Shown in pieces: positions 12,007 to 24,017 of a DNA stretch of 64,000 bases (positions within the stretch are counted from its first letter, which is position 1; every line of letters begins with the position of its first letter). Both the position numbers and the translations under genes were made by a program. The notes below the pieces were generated by a model, which was given only the letters and a program-made list of their open reading frames with translations, was not told where the DNA came from and ran no database searches. This DNA is from Elmis aenea (taxonomy: Eukaryota; Arthropoda; Insecta; Coleoptera; Elmidae). Location of the stretch: assembly GCA_947652605.1 (NCBI GenBank), contig OX393578.1:62503415-62567414 (forward strand), read 5' to 3'.

Positions 12007-13185
12007 CTTTAAATCTTTAGGATAAAATTATTTTGTGCACAATTCTGATCTTCACCACTTCACTCTAGCTCAAATTTCGTGCAAAATTCGTAAACGAAGC
12101 CTTGATTTACACATTCAAGGCCGCAAAAATTCAAAAGTGGCGAGCTTTGTGAAAATTTAATATCAGTCTTGAAATTAAATTTACAATGTACCTTAACGCC
12201 ACAACTCAGTATCACTTTGTATACATTTTATTGCTTGCATTTACGTTTAATATCGTGAAACAGTGTTACAGAGCGAGCATCAAAACGAATGAACCAGTAA
12301 ATTGATATTTAACACGGCAAGACAATGCGCTATGCACGGAATTTTCAACTTTATTTCCCATCCGAAAGAAACTTCAGTCTTGATCAAACGTACGACCCTC
12401 GCTTAAATTCGAGCCAACAGCTTAGGGTGGCAGCGCCGCAAGTTTTCCATTAGTACACCAGCAACGACATAATTGCGATGTTACGTTTGCGTTTTCTTTA
12501 TAAACGTACACTGTATAATAAATTCGACTTTCACTTAGCAGGCTGACGAAAAAACGAAGAAATTAATTACCCACTTCTTCAGGGATCGCTTCGTTGTGTC
12601 AACTTTATCACAATGAGGCCCTGATAACAACAAAAAAAAATGCTCATTAATTTCATTTTAAAACTGAAAGCGAAATTATCCTCGCAAAGGCCTCCATTTT
12701 GAGACGACAAAAGACGGGATAAGCAAAAAATAATGATTAAATGGCAATTGCGAGGTGCCTTAAAATATTCATTATTAAAGTAAAATGAAGTCACATGACG
12801 AAACTTTTGAATCACCGGCTGGCTACGTGGCCTGCTAGATTATTTATTATGATTACATCGGGCTCGCAGGCACAGTTTTGGCGTAATTGCTACGGACGGG
12901 CGACATGTTATAACTGCAAAACAAAGATGGATTGCAATATTTCACTTATATTTACAGGACATAATGAATCTGTGCTAAACTTTTACAGAGAAATGTTTTT
13001 TAAATATTTTTTTAACTAAATACGTATGATACTGCCATTCGCTCGAATTCTTAAACATTTTGTTGTTAATTTTGAACGTGGCACAACTCTAATTTTGGAA
13101 AACATGCGCTAAAGCAAGCTTATGGCAGCTGTACTCAATAAAAAACAATACAAATAGTTAAGTAATAAAACATGTTAATGAAATA
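12007..13185. other. AT-rich intergenic, no gene supported
   Basis: Open frames at 12579-12815 (-) and 12795-13019 (+) overlap, have no recognisable motif, and are taken as chance. Confidence 0.45.
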
Positions 13186-13189
13186 AATC

Positions 13190-13925
13190 CAACTTTCAAA
13201 ATACAAGAGAATTGAACGTGTAACAATCAACTTAAATAATAAAAAAATCCCATACTTCAACACAGCAAAACACTTAGGTATTACATTGGACGCTAAGCTA
13301 CGCCGGAAGGCTCGTCATGAAAAAAGGGGAAGAAATAGGTATCAAATATAAAAAAATCTACTGGCTATTCGGGAGAAATACCTCTCTGTCCCTACATAAT
13401 AAGCTTTTGCTATACAAGCAGATTTTAAAGCCTGTATGGACATAAGGGATACAGCTATGGGGATGCACCAAACAGAATAATATTCAGATCATCCAGAGAT
13501 TCCAGAACAAAACACTGAGGAACATCGCTGATACACCTTGCTATTACAGAAACAGTGACATACATCGGGACCTCAACATAGACACTGTAACGAACACCAT
13601 TAAGAAGTTTGCCAAGAGCCACGAAGAAAGGCTCCATTAACATGTAAACGTCGAGGCGATCCAGCTCCTGGACACTACAGGATTAGTAAGAAGACTTAAA
13701 AGTGTTAAACCTTTTGAATTAGTTTAAGCAAAAGTTGGCATAGACTGTGCGGCAGTGTGGACGTTAATAATTAGTAATAATTAGCAAACTAAGGACTAAA
13801 CTTTAGATTAAGTTTGAACATTATTAATTTAGGCTAGAATTAAACTGATCATTGATCTCAAAGACCAGATTGCGTTGTTATTAACTCTATTAGGGTTTAA
13901 ATTTTTTTAAATAAAAAAATTTCAT
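13190..13925 (+). pseudogene. Jockey-like LINE 3' portion, copy A
   Basis: C-terminal part of a non-LTR ORF2. Recognisable stretches are NTAKHLGITLDAKLR, NKLLLYKQILKPVWT then (after a stop replacing Tyr) GIQLWGC, IIQRFQNKTLRNIADTP and DLNIDTVTNTIKKFAKSHEE, ending LKSVKPFELV at about 13729. There are at least two premature stops and upstream frame breaks. The stretch to about 13925 is 3' UTR. It is homologous over its whole length, UTR included, to the reverse-strand copy at 54590-55750, so both are insertions of one family. 5'-truncated; the YADD motif is absent. Confidence 0.8.
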
Positions 13926-14142
13926 TAGCAAGTCGCTCATTGAATACTGAAACATTTGTACACAGATTTTAATTCTATCGAAAACAAACAGTGCGTAAAC
14001 AAACAGAAAATAAAACAGATGGTGTTACTCTCATTTAACTAAGGCGAAGTTTCCCTTCTGGTTCGGGGGCTTGGTAGCGAATACGTGTGTTCAGAATAAC
14101 AATTAAATTTTTTTCATTGCTTTAATTAAAACCTACGCGTTT

Positions 14143-15333
14143 TAATAATAATAATAATAATAATAATAGGCTTTATTTAGTTATAAAAGAAACTATTTAT
14201 ACATCAATCTTTACAACTAGTACTTTAAATTAAAATTGCAGTTTTACATGGGTCTTACAACCTTCTTTAAACGCATGCAGATTAACAGAATATTTTAATT
14301 CGTTTGGTAATTGATTAAATAATTTTAGCCCTTTGTAATAGAGCGAGTTCTGTGTACTACTTTTTTTACATTTAGGCAGTCTAAAATGTTCTCTTTGTCT
14401 TGTTTCATAATCATGCTGTTCTTTGTTGTATGTCAGATATTTACTCATATATCCTGGCATCATATTGTTTATACATTTATATATTAGAACCAAAACGTTA
14501 TACACTGTATTTTGCCATATATTAAGGAACCCCAACTTATTATGCATATATTCAATTTTGGTTAATTTAGAACACTGTAATATGATACGCAAAGCTCTGT
14601 TTTGCTGCTTTTGTAATTTTTTCAGATCCCCCTCATTACTTAGAAATATTATGCTACTGCAATAATTAAAGTATGGTTCTATTATTGTATGATATACCAA
14701 TATCCTAGCTTCAAAGTTTAATTTATTCGATATTCTCCCAAAATAACTAATTTTTGCACCAACTTTTTTACAATATAATCTATGTTCTTTTTAAATTTTA
14801 GATGATTATCTATAATTACCCCTAGGTATTTAAACTCTTCAACTATCTCTACTTTATTATTATCTATAAATACGTTAACATTTGACATATTGCTGAATTG
14901 TGTACTACCTATTACCATGCATTTTGTTTTAGATACATTCAACTCCAGTTTATTAGCTTTAAACCAATCTGTTACTTCAATTAAATCTTCGTTTATGACA
15001 TTAACTGTTGTTTGTAAATCTTCACCTGATACCGAAATTAACGTATCATCTGCAAATAAATGCATGTCACACGATTTAACTGTCTGCGTAATGTCATTTA
15101 TGTAAATATTGAATAAAACTGGACCTAAAACTGATCCTTGTGGTACACCTAACTCGTTAATAATTGCCTTTGATTCTACTTTTCCCACCCTGGTTTTTTG
15201 AAATCTGTTTGATAAATAACTTTCAAACCATTTTAGTTCATTCCCTTGAATTCCGTACATTTGTAATTTTTGCAAAAGTCTTTTTCTACAGATGGTTTCA
15301 AATGCTCGTTTCAGATCGACAAAAACTGCCAAA
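14143..15333 (-). pseudogene. 5'-truncated LINE with reverse transcriptase, one frameshift
   Basis: Reverse-strand reading frame 15332-14718 gives a reverse transcriptase palm: motif A FVDLKRAFET, motif B GVPQGSVLGPVLFNIYINDI, motif C HLFADDTLI, and motif D/E KLELNVSKTKCMV ... FKYLGVIID. A one-base slip, most likely in the T-run at about 14764-14769, moves the rest into the frame 14700-14230 (VYHTIIEPYFNYCSS, LQKQQNRALRIIL ... LFNQLPNELK), the usual LINE C-terminal domain. The 3' end is a (TAA/TTA)n microsatellite tail at 14143-14168. Endonuclease and ORF1 are missing, so the insertion is 5'-truncated. All catalytic motifs remain, which suggests a fairly young copy. The clade is uncertain (CR1/L2-like group). 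Confidence 0.87.
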
Positions 15334-16446
15334 ATTATTTTACACTCAAAAACGCTTGTAATTTACAAAATATAAATGTTGAGTCCAAACTGATTAGACA
15401 ACTTTGAATTAAACAAAGAAAATTGGGCATTTTTGTTTCATTTATGAAGCAGTTTCGTTTCTGATTCCAAAACTGGGCCACGATATTTTTCCTATGATAA
15501 TCAAAATAAACTGATGTGACCACCAAAGGCCTTTTGCTACACATTCTTGTGTAATTGCGTGTAGAATAAGTTAAAGGCGCCCTTTCAAACGTCCTTTTTG
15601 TATTTTCAAAATGATACAGTTACAGCTCTACAAATTACGCTTGATGTTTTATCAACAAAACATTGCAAAAATTTAAAAGTAAACAATGTCGACCAGATAC
15701 AATCCATTTTTAATAAAAATTCAATAGTTTAAATAAACGGAATTATAAAAGGTCTTATAAATTCTACATCATAAAAAGAGGTTTTGTTTCTCGCTCGAAA
15801 ACTCGAAATATTTGCAGTTCTTGTATTCATCCAAAATGATCTTCTTGTTTTAAGCCATTGACCTACTTTTTTTTGCTCTTCTTGTGCACAATTGTACGGC
15901 CCTTGTTAAATTATTACACGCCTCGCTAAATTATTCATATTTATGAAGTACGCACAACAAAATATGTTACAAGAAATTAGGGACGGCACCAGAAGTTGGC
16001 GTCGCGACGCTGTACATGCTCAGCTGGCGAGTCGATGCCCAGTTGTATGAGGGTGAGAGAACCTTTATTTAGTTTTAAGGATCTGACAGTTCAAGTGCGC
16101 GGAAAAAGAATTCCAGAATTGCTACTAGAAAATAAAGTGTGCCTTGTAAACTAGAGCTTCCATTGCCACGCGGAGTGTTTGCAGTGGGTTTTCTGCTAAA
16201 TTACACATAAATAAACGTGGACTTTTATTATAACAATTTACTTCGACGTTCGTATATTTTTTGTTTTGCCATAAGAAGTGTGAAGAAAGTATTGTGTTCG
16301 CGAAAATTTTTAAATACCTACGAAACTTCGACGGATTTACATGTTTTGAGAGGTTCTCTAAACAAGCTTTGGTTATTTTCCCGAAGACATTTGCGCGTTT
16401 CTGTAAGGACCAGATGTAAATATTAACAAAATAACTAATATACATC
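15334..16446. other. Intergenic, no gene supported
   Basis: A GC-richer patch at 15975-16110 (TTGGCGTCGCGACG and surroundings) stands out, but I cannot assign it. The 107-codon reverse frame at 16125-16448 matches nothing I know. Confidence 0.4.
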
Positions 16447-16447
16447 A

Positions 16448-16870
16448 CAGGGTGTTTCTTAAGTATTGCAAAAAAATCGGGAAGTGATCCGTTATCAAAA
16501 ATTAAGGGAGCTCTTTCATATAAAACCTTTTCCTTAGACGTCGCCTTTCGGCTTTACACCCCCCTAAAGGGGAGCGATAAAATTAGGTTTTTTATTTTAT
16601 TTCTCAAATTTGGATAAACGTAGGAGAATGATATTTGGTACATGTTTTATACTTATTAAAAGGTTTCCCACAGTAAAACTTTTCATCATCACCCACCCTC
16701 ACGGGGGGCTGAAAAGTGCGACCCCTGTTGTTGTTTTTTTTATCAGAACTTTTTGGTGGGTGAAGATTTTCCGATTAAATTTTTTTTTTTAAAGGGTGGT
16801 TTATTTAGAAACTTTTTTTATGCATTAGTTTTTCTCGTAAAACCGCCGTTTTTAAGTAAAAAATTAAGTT
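16448..16870 (+). repeat. Single-arm copy of the foldback family
   Basis: Begins CAGGGTGTTTCTTAAGTATT and follows the left arm of 9287-10228 block by block, including CACCCCCCTAAAGGGG, AAAAGGTTTCCCA, GTGCGACCCCTGTTG and TTTTTGGTGGGT. Similarity extends to about 16870. I see no matching inverted arm downstream, so this is a truncated or solo copy. Confidence 0.75.
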
Positions 16871-17580
16871 AATGAATTTTTAGACCAAAGCAGAGGTTCA
16901 CAATTATTTTTAAGTTCTTAACTAAGACAATCACTAACGTATCCTAATCAATACAACACGATTGGCAAGCACAGAACAGTTATTCAATCATTCAGAACAT
17001 GTCATGTAATTCGAGGAACATGGGCAACCACAGGTTTGTATATAAGCGACACAGAAAGCCAACAATCACTGCAGAGTTCTACATGTGTGCACAAGTTTCG
17101 ATTTTTAAACCGATCGACGTCTAACAACTTGTCCAAACCATGTAAAAATAATATTTGAATCTCAATGATAAACCGACCAATACTTGTTTGAAAAATCTAC
17201 AACACACTCAACGATTCTTTCCCAACGGTTTTAAAACCTTCTCGGCCATCACAGTTTTCCAGAAATTGAAACGAACCTTTCTACATCATTTCCTGCTGCG
17301 TTCATTATATTAAGCTCGTGCAGAACACATTACATTAGGTATTCTCTTTACTGTCATCGGAACGTATACGACCGGGATTTAAAAATCAACTCTGAAAGTG
17401 AAACTTCAGTGAAAGGAAAAAGTTTTTTGTAATATAAAACATTGTCCTATCACGATATTTATAATTCGCTACGTTTTAAAATAACACAAAGCGAAAACAA
17501 AAGCTAGCTTTAATCGAAAAGGTGAGACAAAAGCGAAACCATATTAACAAAATATAACACATACACAATATAATTTAATG
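16871..17580. other. AT-rich intergenic, no gene seen
   Basis: No supported gene, RNA or repeat. Confidence 0.45.
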
Positions 17581-17584
17581 GTAT

Positions 17585-18120
17585 ATTACATAACAAGAGT
17601 TGTGAGAAGCATATTACGCACGAGTGGAAAAATTGCGCACGGAGTCACATAGAGGCGAGTGCGTAATTGCTTTACAACTCGTGTTATGTAGCTTACTTTT
17701 TCTACGATCACATAATACATGCGATTTAGACGGATTTTTGGTTAACATACACATGTAATGGGTCATTCTAAACAGATGAATCTTCCTTAGGTGTAAACAC
17801 ATTTTACTATGGTTACCTTTGTTAATAACAATCATAATATCAATAGCAACAATAGTAACCACAGTAAAATGTGTTTACACCTAAGGAAGATTCATCTGTT
17901 TAGATTGACCCATTACGTTGTCTTGTCAATTTTGACGTAAGCCTACTTTGACATTTCTAGACAAGTGTGCGTTTTGCTTACCGTGTATTATAACTCACTA
18001 ACTTACTTACTAGGCTTGCATGAAGTGTTTGAAGTGAGTCTACTTTAATAATTTTTTTTTAAGTTTTGCCTACCGTGCGTAAGGACCCATTTACTATGCA
18101 AGCAGGTTGTACGGTAAAAC
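17585..18120 (+). repeat. Dispersed repeat, copy 1 (carries a MITE)
   Basis: Shares with 46740-46990 (opposite strand) the blocks TTTACAACTCGTGTTA, AGCTTACTTTTTCTACGATC, TTATGTGATCGTAGAAAAAG (as seen on the reverse strand) and ACAAGTGTGCGTTTTGCTTA. Compared with that copy it has two additions: the 152-bp hairpin MITE at 17760-17911, and a partial tandem duplication of its end, with the GTTTTGC[TC]TACCGTG motif occurring twice at about 17970 and 18063. I see no coding potential; the termini are not defined. Confidence 0.7.
17760..17911. mobile_element. 152-bp hairpin MITE
   Basis: Terminal inverted repeats of about 58 bp with three mismatches (start GGGTCATTCTAAACAGATGA, reverse-complement end GGGTCAATCTAAACAGATGA) surround a loop of about 36 bp. 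Flanks are AT on both sides. The related repeat at 46740-46990 shows the uninterrupted site GTAATTAC, so the insertion is exact, with a 2-bp AT duplication (or none, if the element is T...A-ended). No coding capacity; the superfamily is not identified. Confidence 0.85.
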
Positions 18121-18124
18121 TTAT

Positions 18125-19790
18125 TTACATTAGGAGTCGTAGAAAAAAAAAATTCAAGGCTGTTGTGTGCAGCGTGTACCAACTACCATGGCTCTTATTG
18201 CTCTTGTCATCATTAGCTCTTGGGAGCGTACTAATTAGAAAGTTGTACAACTTTTTAAACTTATAAATTTGTTACTTAATTTTTATGTCATGGCAAAACT
18301 TGGATTACGTAAAAATATATAAATACAAAGACCTTTCAAAATGCATATTCTCCTACTTAAAGATCAAAGATTAAGATATTTTCTACGATATTTTACCCAA
18401 ATTTTTCCATCCACAGACAAATAATATAAGTGTTAAAATAACTTCTGCAAGAAAATTTAAATTGGTGGCTTAAAAAATCGTGAGATAACAATGTAATAAC
18501 AACGCGTATACTTTCAAGCAAAGAAAGAGATAAAAACTTTCCGAATAGGTGAAAAGAATATAAAACAAACTAGAAGTAGAAAAGCAATCATAATAAATAG
18601 CTATGCAGATGGAAGTACCTAATACTAGAAGCTTACAATATTTCTGAGACATTGCATCTCATGGCGCAGAATAGAACAAAATACACAACTTTTTTGAAAA
18701 GAAAACCATCTCCACAATATAAAAGGGGCAGTTGATGTAAAATCCGGATCTTTGAATTACCAAAAACTTTAGGGATAAAAAAATTCTAGTCGAAAATAAG
18801 CTTAATTTGCGAAGAGCTGCAATTTCAGTCAACCAGGAGAACGAACAGAAAGTTAATGCCATGATATTGGAAGACAGGTAAAGAAAACTCGTGAGTTATT
18901 TCTAAAATATTGCAAGTTAATGTCGGAAAGGTTAAAAACATTCTAAAAAACATGTGAAATGTATTGAGTTAGTCGCCAAATGGCCTACGCGTTTTTGACC
19001 AAAGAATGGAAGATAAATCTTTTGAGTTTAGCTTCGTTCTTGCTTAAAAGATATGAGGGAAGAGATTTTTGAACTCCTGTTGTAATGTATTTAAAAGTAA
19101 ATACAAAATAAGTTTTGTGTTTGTGAAATTAACCGCAAATATATGATTTTGAATAAGAAATCGCGGTCAAGAACGATTTTTTCAACAAAATAATTCAGAA
19201 CGTGGTTTGTTTAACCCCGAAAAAATACAAGCATTAAAAACATGTCACCCTCGACTTCCCCTCAGCCAAACTCAACATTTTCGCTCGTCCAATTTACAAA
19301 GAAACGCGCCGACATTATGCAACACGTCCCTATATCTTGTATAAAATATAATTTGCATACTTAAAAGCTTCATTACGACTCGCGAACCTGTACAATGTGC
19401 TCTCATGGCCGCTTATTGCAGGAATAAATTAAAAATAAACTTGAAAATGCAGGTACACAGGGCAACATGTCAGATAACTGTTCGCTTGCGGAAATTACTC
19501 ACGGCGGACTTATAATTCCGACTTAACTGCTTCGCCTAAACATATACTACGCAATCTGCATTACTAAAATTTTACAAAACTGTGTTTTAATGCAAATATT
19601 TTTCATTATTGTCTTGATGAAGTCTGCAAAAGTGCAAGGAAAGCAAATCGTAATTTTTGTGTTGTTCTTAGAAAATACACAAAAAGGAACCACTTGAATT
19701 ATATATAAGGCAAAACAACTACCCGCGCTATTTACATGGCAATCCGAAATGTACTTCAATCCCCCAATAAAGACGAACACACCATGGCCA
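18125..19790. other. AT-rich intergenic, no gene supported
   Basis: Short open frames only. One at 18066-18266 (+) has a hydrophobic stretch (LLLLLSSLALGSV) but no homology or gene context that I can recognise. Confidence 0.45.
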
Positions 19791-19794
19791 TGTG

Positions 19795-20430
19795 TGTGAT
19801 GAACATTGGTCCACATTCAACAATTTAACCTTAAACGTCAATAAAACTCAAGTAATACAATTTTCACAAAGTAAAATAACCTCCGACTTAAAACTTCAAA
19901 ATAATTCCACAACTATAAATGTTGTAAACAAAATATTATTTCTTGGTTTATGTATTGACTCTAGACTGGACTGATCATACAACATTAAACGCCTGTCATA
20001 AAGCCTGTCACGGTATCCTTTCGCACTAAAAAACTTTAAAAAGTTGGTCAATACAAACGCGGCCAAAACTGCATATCATGCATATGTTGAATCTAGGTTG
20101 CGCTATGCTGTAATTTTTTGGGGTAACACTAGTGACTCTGAACGCCTCTTTATTATACAAAAGCGATGCATAAGAACTATTTTTGGTCTAAACTACTGTA
20201 AAGACACTATTCGTGACAAAGAAATATTAACTTTTTACGGTCTATCCATTCTCGAAGCCATCCTTTTCGTAAGAAATAATTTTGATCTGTTTGAAGTGAA
20301 TATAAGAAACCATGCAGCCAATACCCGACAATAAAAAAATCTAAAACCCGATTGCTTCAAATATACCTACCTATCTTCAAAAAAATTGCAATTAATTGCA
20401 TTTCATAGAATTATTCCTATTTGACGGATT
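19795..20430 (+). pseudogene. LINE ORF2 C-terminal fragment
   Basis: The frame at 19792-19974 gives LTLNVNKTQVIQFSQSK and ILFLGLCIDSRLD (the family's LNxxKT ... FLGLxID block after motif C). After a shift, 20044-20334 gives AYHAYVESRLRYAVIFWGN, IIQKRCIRTIFGLNYCKD and LTFYGLSILEAILFVRNNF, the Jockey/CR1-type C-terminal domain. Similarity continues weakly to about 20430. The YADD motif and everything upstream are lost. Confidence 0.8.
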
Positions 20431-22430
20431 TTGTTAGTGTGTTTAAAGTTTTGTTAAAGTTTAAAAATATATATGTATAGCTCTTTAAAAACTTCCCAAA
20501 AGAGTTTCATTTACATTGTTAAGTACCTTCGTTTTTTTTTAAATATAAAAATCCTGATTGTAGTATGAAATAATACGCACTTTATTTACCAGATACCCGA
20601 ACTGAATCATTAATGGTAAACTGATTGAACGTACGGAGGGTTAAAAAAGTTCTTTAAATATGTTTGACATCGTTCAAGAGTGACAAAAAGACTAAATTAC
20701 AGATAAGGCGGTCTCCAAAATTGATAACCATAAATTTATTTCCTGAAATAGATGTATTTTTATCAAGAACTATTGTGTTACAAAATAATTCGCAAACTAC
20801 CTACTTATAATACTGTAGGTTTGGACAACACTGCTTCGCATTTAATAAAAACTTTCGAGTAGTTTAATATTTGAAATTCATACCAATCCTCACAATGCTA
20901 GCACACAAATACATAGTCTGGAACGATGCCCTGCAAATATGTACCATAAAAAAAATTGCTTAAACGTAAGAATGAGATGATGCAGCTGTAGTTAAAAAAT
21001 AAACTGTAAAAATTTAGTGTTATCCGAACGAATAAGGTGTTAATACTACAAAACATCGATTTCTGGGCAAGGATGGGGTTAATTGTAATTATTTTATAGT
21101 TTTTTAACTAAAACTTTTTTAGTGTTTTATCTTCGTACCATACAATATAGATTACATTGTATTTTTCGTAAGATAATATTAATTCAGAATTTTGTGTGTA
21201 TAAACATGTTCATTAGGAATTAAAAAAACAATCAACAGCAAAGACAATTATCCTGTCCCTTAGTAATTGTGATGGTTGTGAAAAATTCCTGTAACATCAA
21301 CGAAATTCCCGGCAAGATTTATTTTAACACGATTTTTTCCCTAAAGGTAGGTCATTTAGGTGCTCATCTCTGGGTCAATGCTGTACTAGTAACCTTTTAT
21401 TAAAAAATAAGGCAATTTAAAGCTGATTTAAGAATATGAGCCTAAGTCACACGATTAGCTACTTGAGTAAAATTCATTATTTAATCAAAACATTGATCAA
21501 ATTACCTAAAACATAACATATCACTGCCGAATTAAACGGAAACTGTAAATAAAAGTAGGTAAATTTCATTGAATAGTTATGGTTGTACGAAACGAGATTA
21601 AAAAATGTACTCAAAGCGGTGCAAAGTGCACATTAGTTAGAATTTCGCATGCAGTAAAGAAGCAGGAGTTTTTTTTGTTTTATTAAAATAAAACGACAGG
21701 GAAACGTTCATTTTTATAAAGAACGCACTTCAAATGAAAACACACCCACGTTACAAAATAACTGAGTGACACGTACGTGGGTGGTAATCATGTTAACGCT
21801 GAAATTGCAGTCGTTTTTCTGCAAAGCAATGTCAACGATTTATTTTCTAGCGACACCTAATTGCTCCACGCAACGAATATTTCAAAAACAGCTTTTAATT
21901 GTCGTTCTAAAACTTGCATGTACTTTTTCAGAGCCGGTTCACGTGCACACCAACATCCTGGCTGTTCATTTATTTATTAGTTTGTGAATAAAACATCACA
22001 TTAGGTGTTGTATAACACGACTTTTGCTTTCGATTCGTGCAAGATATGAAACCGAAGCGGGCGCTGCAGATATTTTTCTGTTGTGTTCCACGTTCCAAGA
22101 AACCGATTTATTTGTTCAACTCGCAAGAGTTAATTTTGGATTACGGCAAAGCTGCATACATTTGTTCCGAGTTTGAAAGTGGATTGCTAATTTATTTCGG
22201 TTCGGTTTTAAAATCCACGCCTGGTAATCTCCCCGAATGCCAGATTCGCGCTATAATATGTCAAAAACATAATCCCTTTATGCGAACGAATCGAATGCTT
22301 GATCGGATTTGCTGCGCCTAGGTGTATCGGGATCCTAACGGGTTTTTTTCGAGGGAACGTAACAACCACAAAAAAAAATCCTACCTGCTGCCACATAAAT
22401 TTTTTAATGCCACAACTCCGAGTAGCAGAG
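20431..22430. other. AT-rich intergenic, no gene supported
   Basis: Open frames at 21766-21987 and 22037-22321 (+) have no recognisable domain. Nothing repetitive is obvious to me. Confidence 0.4.
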
Positions 22431-22435
22431 CCGAC

Positions 22436-22680
22436 TCACTATTTAAACAAGTGGTGATTGCATTCACGATCACTCGTTGTTCGGAACGGGTAACTGCGGT
22501 TCCGTTTTTTTTTTTTTGTTTACTAGTTCGTTAAGTTTTGAAGACGGCGCACGTCGCGGCCACTGTGATATTTCGCGAACGCGTGAGGAATGCTCCGACG
22601 TCGGTCCCGGACTGCCTGGGTCTTCGAGCGCCGCGACGCGTTGCAGAGAAAGCTGTGTTTTACGCAAGCGCCAATTCTAA
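22436..22680 (+). promoter_or_regulatory. CpG-rich patch with possible core promoter
   Basis: CpG density rises sharply (for example GACGGCGCACGTCGCGGCC and GAGCGCCGCGACGCGTTG) against the AT-rich background. At its upstream edge, TATTTAAA (22440-22447) lies 32 bp before a possible initiator TCACTC (A at 22472), with GGTTC near +27 to +31 as a DPE-like match. This is an inference from spacing alone. No coding frame of note follows, so if real it would start a non-coding first exon. It could equally be part of an unrecognised element. Confidence 0.25.
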
Positions 22681-22864
22681 AGTAGTCTACTTTACATAGA
22701 TAGCTTTTGTATATGTTTTTAGTCAATGAACCAGCATCCTAATGCACTGCGAATTTGCTGATGTACCCTCACAGCAAAAACTTTTTTGCAAATTTAAAGA
22801 GCTGAGAAAATTGTTTTTTAAAATATCTCTCACCGACATACGATAGGTACCAGTCTCAAAACTC

Positions 22865-23420
22865 TCGTCTCTTCATCATTCTATTTTAGTAGATAAATTA
22901 CACGATACAGGCATCTGTGGAGATCTTTTAAGATGGATAAAATCATACATATCTAATATATCACAGGCTGTAAAATTAAATGGTTTCACTTCTGCATTTG
23001 TCAAAGTAACATTAGGAGTCCCTCAGACAGTCTCTTATGTCTTAGCACCATTAGTATTTAATATTAACATCAATGACATACAGCATTTCTTTCTAAATAG
23101 TGAATACCTACAATATACCGACGATTTAAAAATATTTAGAACAATAACAAATATTACAAATTGTCTACTGTTAGAAGAGGATCTCCACAGATTAATGCTA
23201 TTAGAACACTGTATTATTCATATGTTAATAGCATTTTAAATTTTGCCTGGATCATATAGAACCCACAATATGACACCTAAAATCGATGGAATTCAAAAGA
23301 ACTTTTGGCGAAGATCAATAAATAAGACTTTAACTTATGAAGAGACAAGATTCCTGAAACTGGCTTTGCATATCGAAATTATTTAAACGACAATTGTATT
23401 AATAAAAGGCTGATTTAAAA
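22865..23420 (+). pseudogene. Jockey-like reverse transcriptase relic
   Basis: Translation with frame shifts reads LHDTGICGDLLRWIKSYI, QAVKLNGFTSAFVKVT, LGVPQ (motif B, with the following G-S-x-L-G-P disrupted), LVFNININDIQHF and YTDDLKIFRTI (motif C, first residue pair altered from YADD). C-terminal similarity (NPQYDT, NKTL/FNLYEETRF) runs to about 23420. It is broken and not functional. Confidence 0.8.
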
Positions 23421-24009
23421 AAACACGACAATTCAGCAATTTTCTGTTTGCAAAAGGAGCGTAAAACAAATTAAGTTGTACTAACCACCGTATGTAAATT
23501 AACCAAGGCAAACAAAGGCTTATAAAAACGTTTAAAAAAGAGTAAACCAATTTACCTAATTAGAAATGCGAACCTGAGCCACATTATAGCTAATATTCAC
23601 AAAATTTCCATTTTGCAGTTTAATATTAAAGCAAAAAAGTTAAAACAGAAAGAAGGAAACCTTTGATAACAAGATTCAATATCAAAAAACCTTATTTCTT
23701 TATTCGTTATCCAAAAATGGTAGATCGCTCTGACCTAACAAGCACTGAACCCATAAAAAAAATAATTTGATGGACAATTATTTGATGGTGTTCTCTAAAG
23801 GAAAATTTAAAAACCTACAAAGTATGTGCTATAAATTACATTTAGAAAAAATCTACATTAATTTTTTTCATAAAAAATCTCGTGTAGAAATGTTGGACTA
23901 GTTTTGTATCATCTTTAACAGCTTTCTTATTTATATTATAAGAAAGCAACTGACAGGACCATAGCCACGAAACTGTTCGAGCATTTCTACTTCTTCACAA
24001 AATAAGTGA
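23421..24009. other. AT-rich intergenic, no gene seen
   Basis: No supported gene. The stretch ends at the target duplication of the next hAT. Confidence 0.45.
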
Positions 24010-24017
24010 CTTGCAAC

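Noticed and set aside
15975..16110. Possible LTR/primer-binding-site region (TTGGCGTCGCGACG)
   Set aside because: No paired LTR, no TG...CA ends, no tRNA complement that I can defend, and no gag/pol text nearby.
16125..16448. 107-codon reverse-strand open frame
   Set aside because: No motif, no start context, and its 5' end runs into the foldback-family repeat; judged chance.
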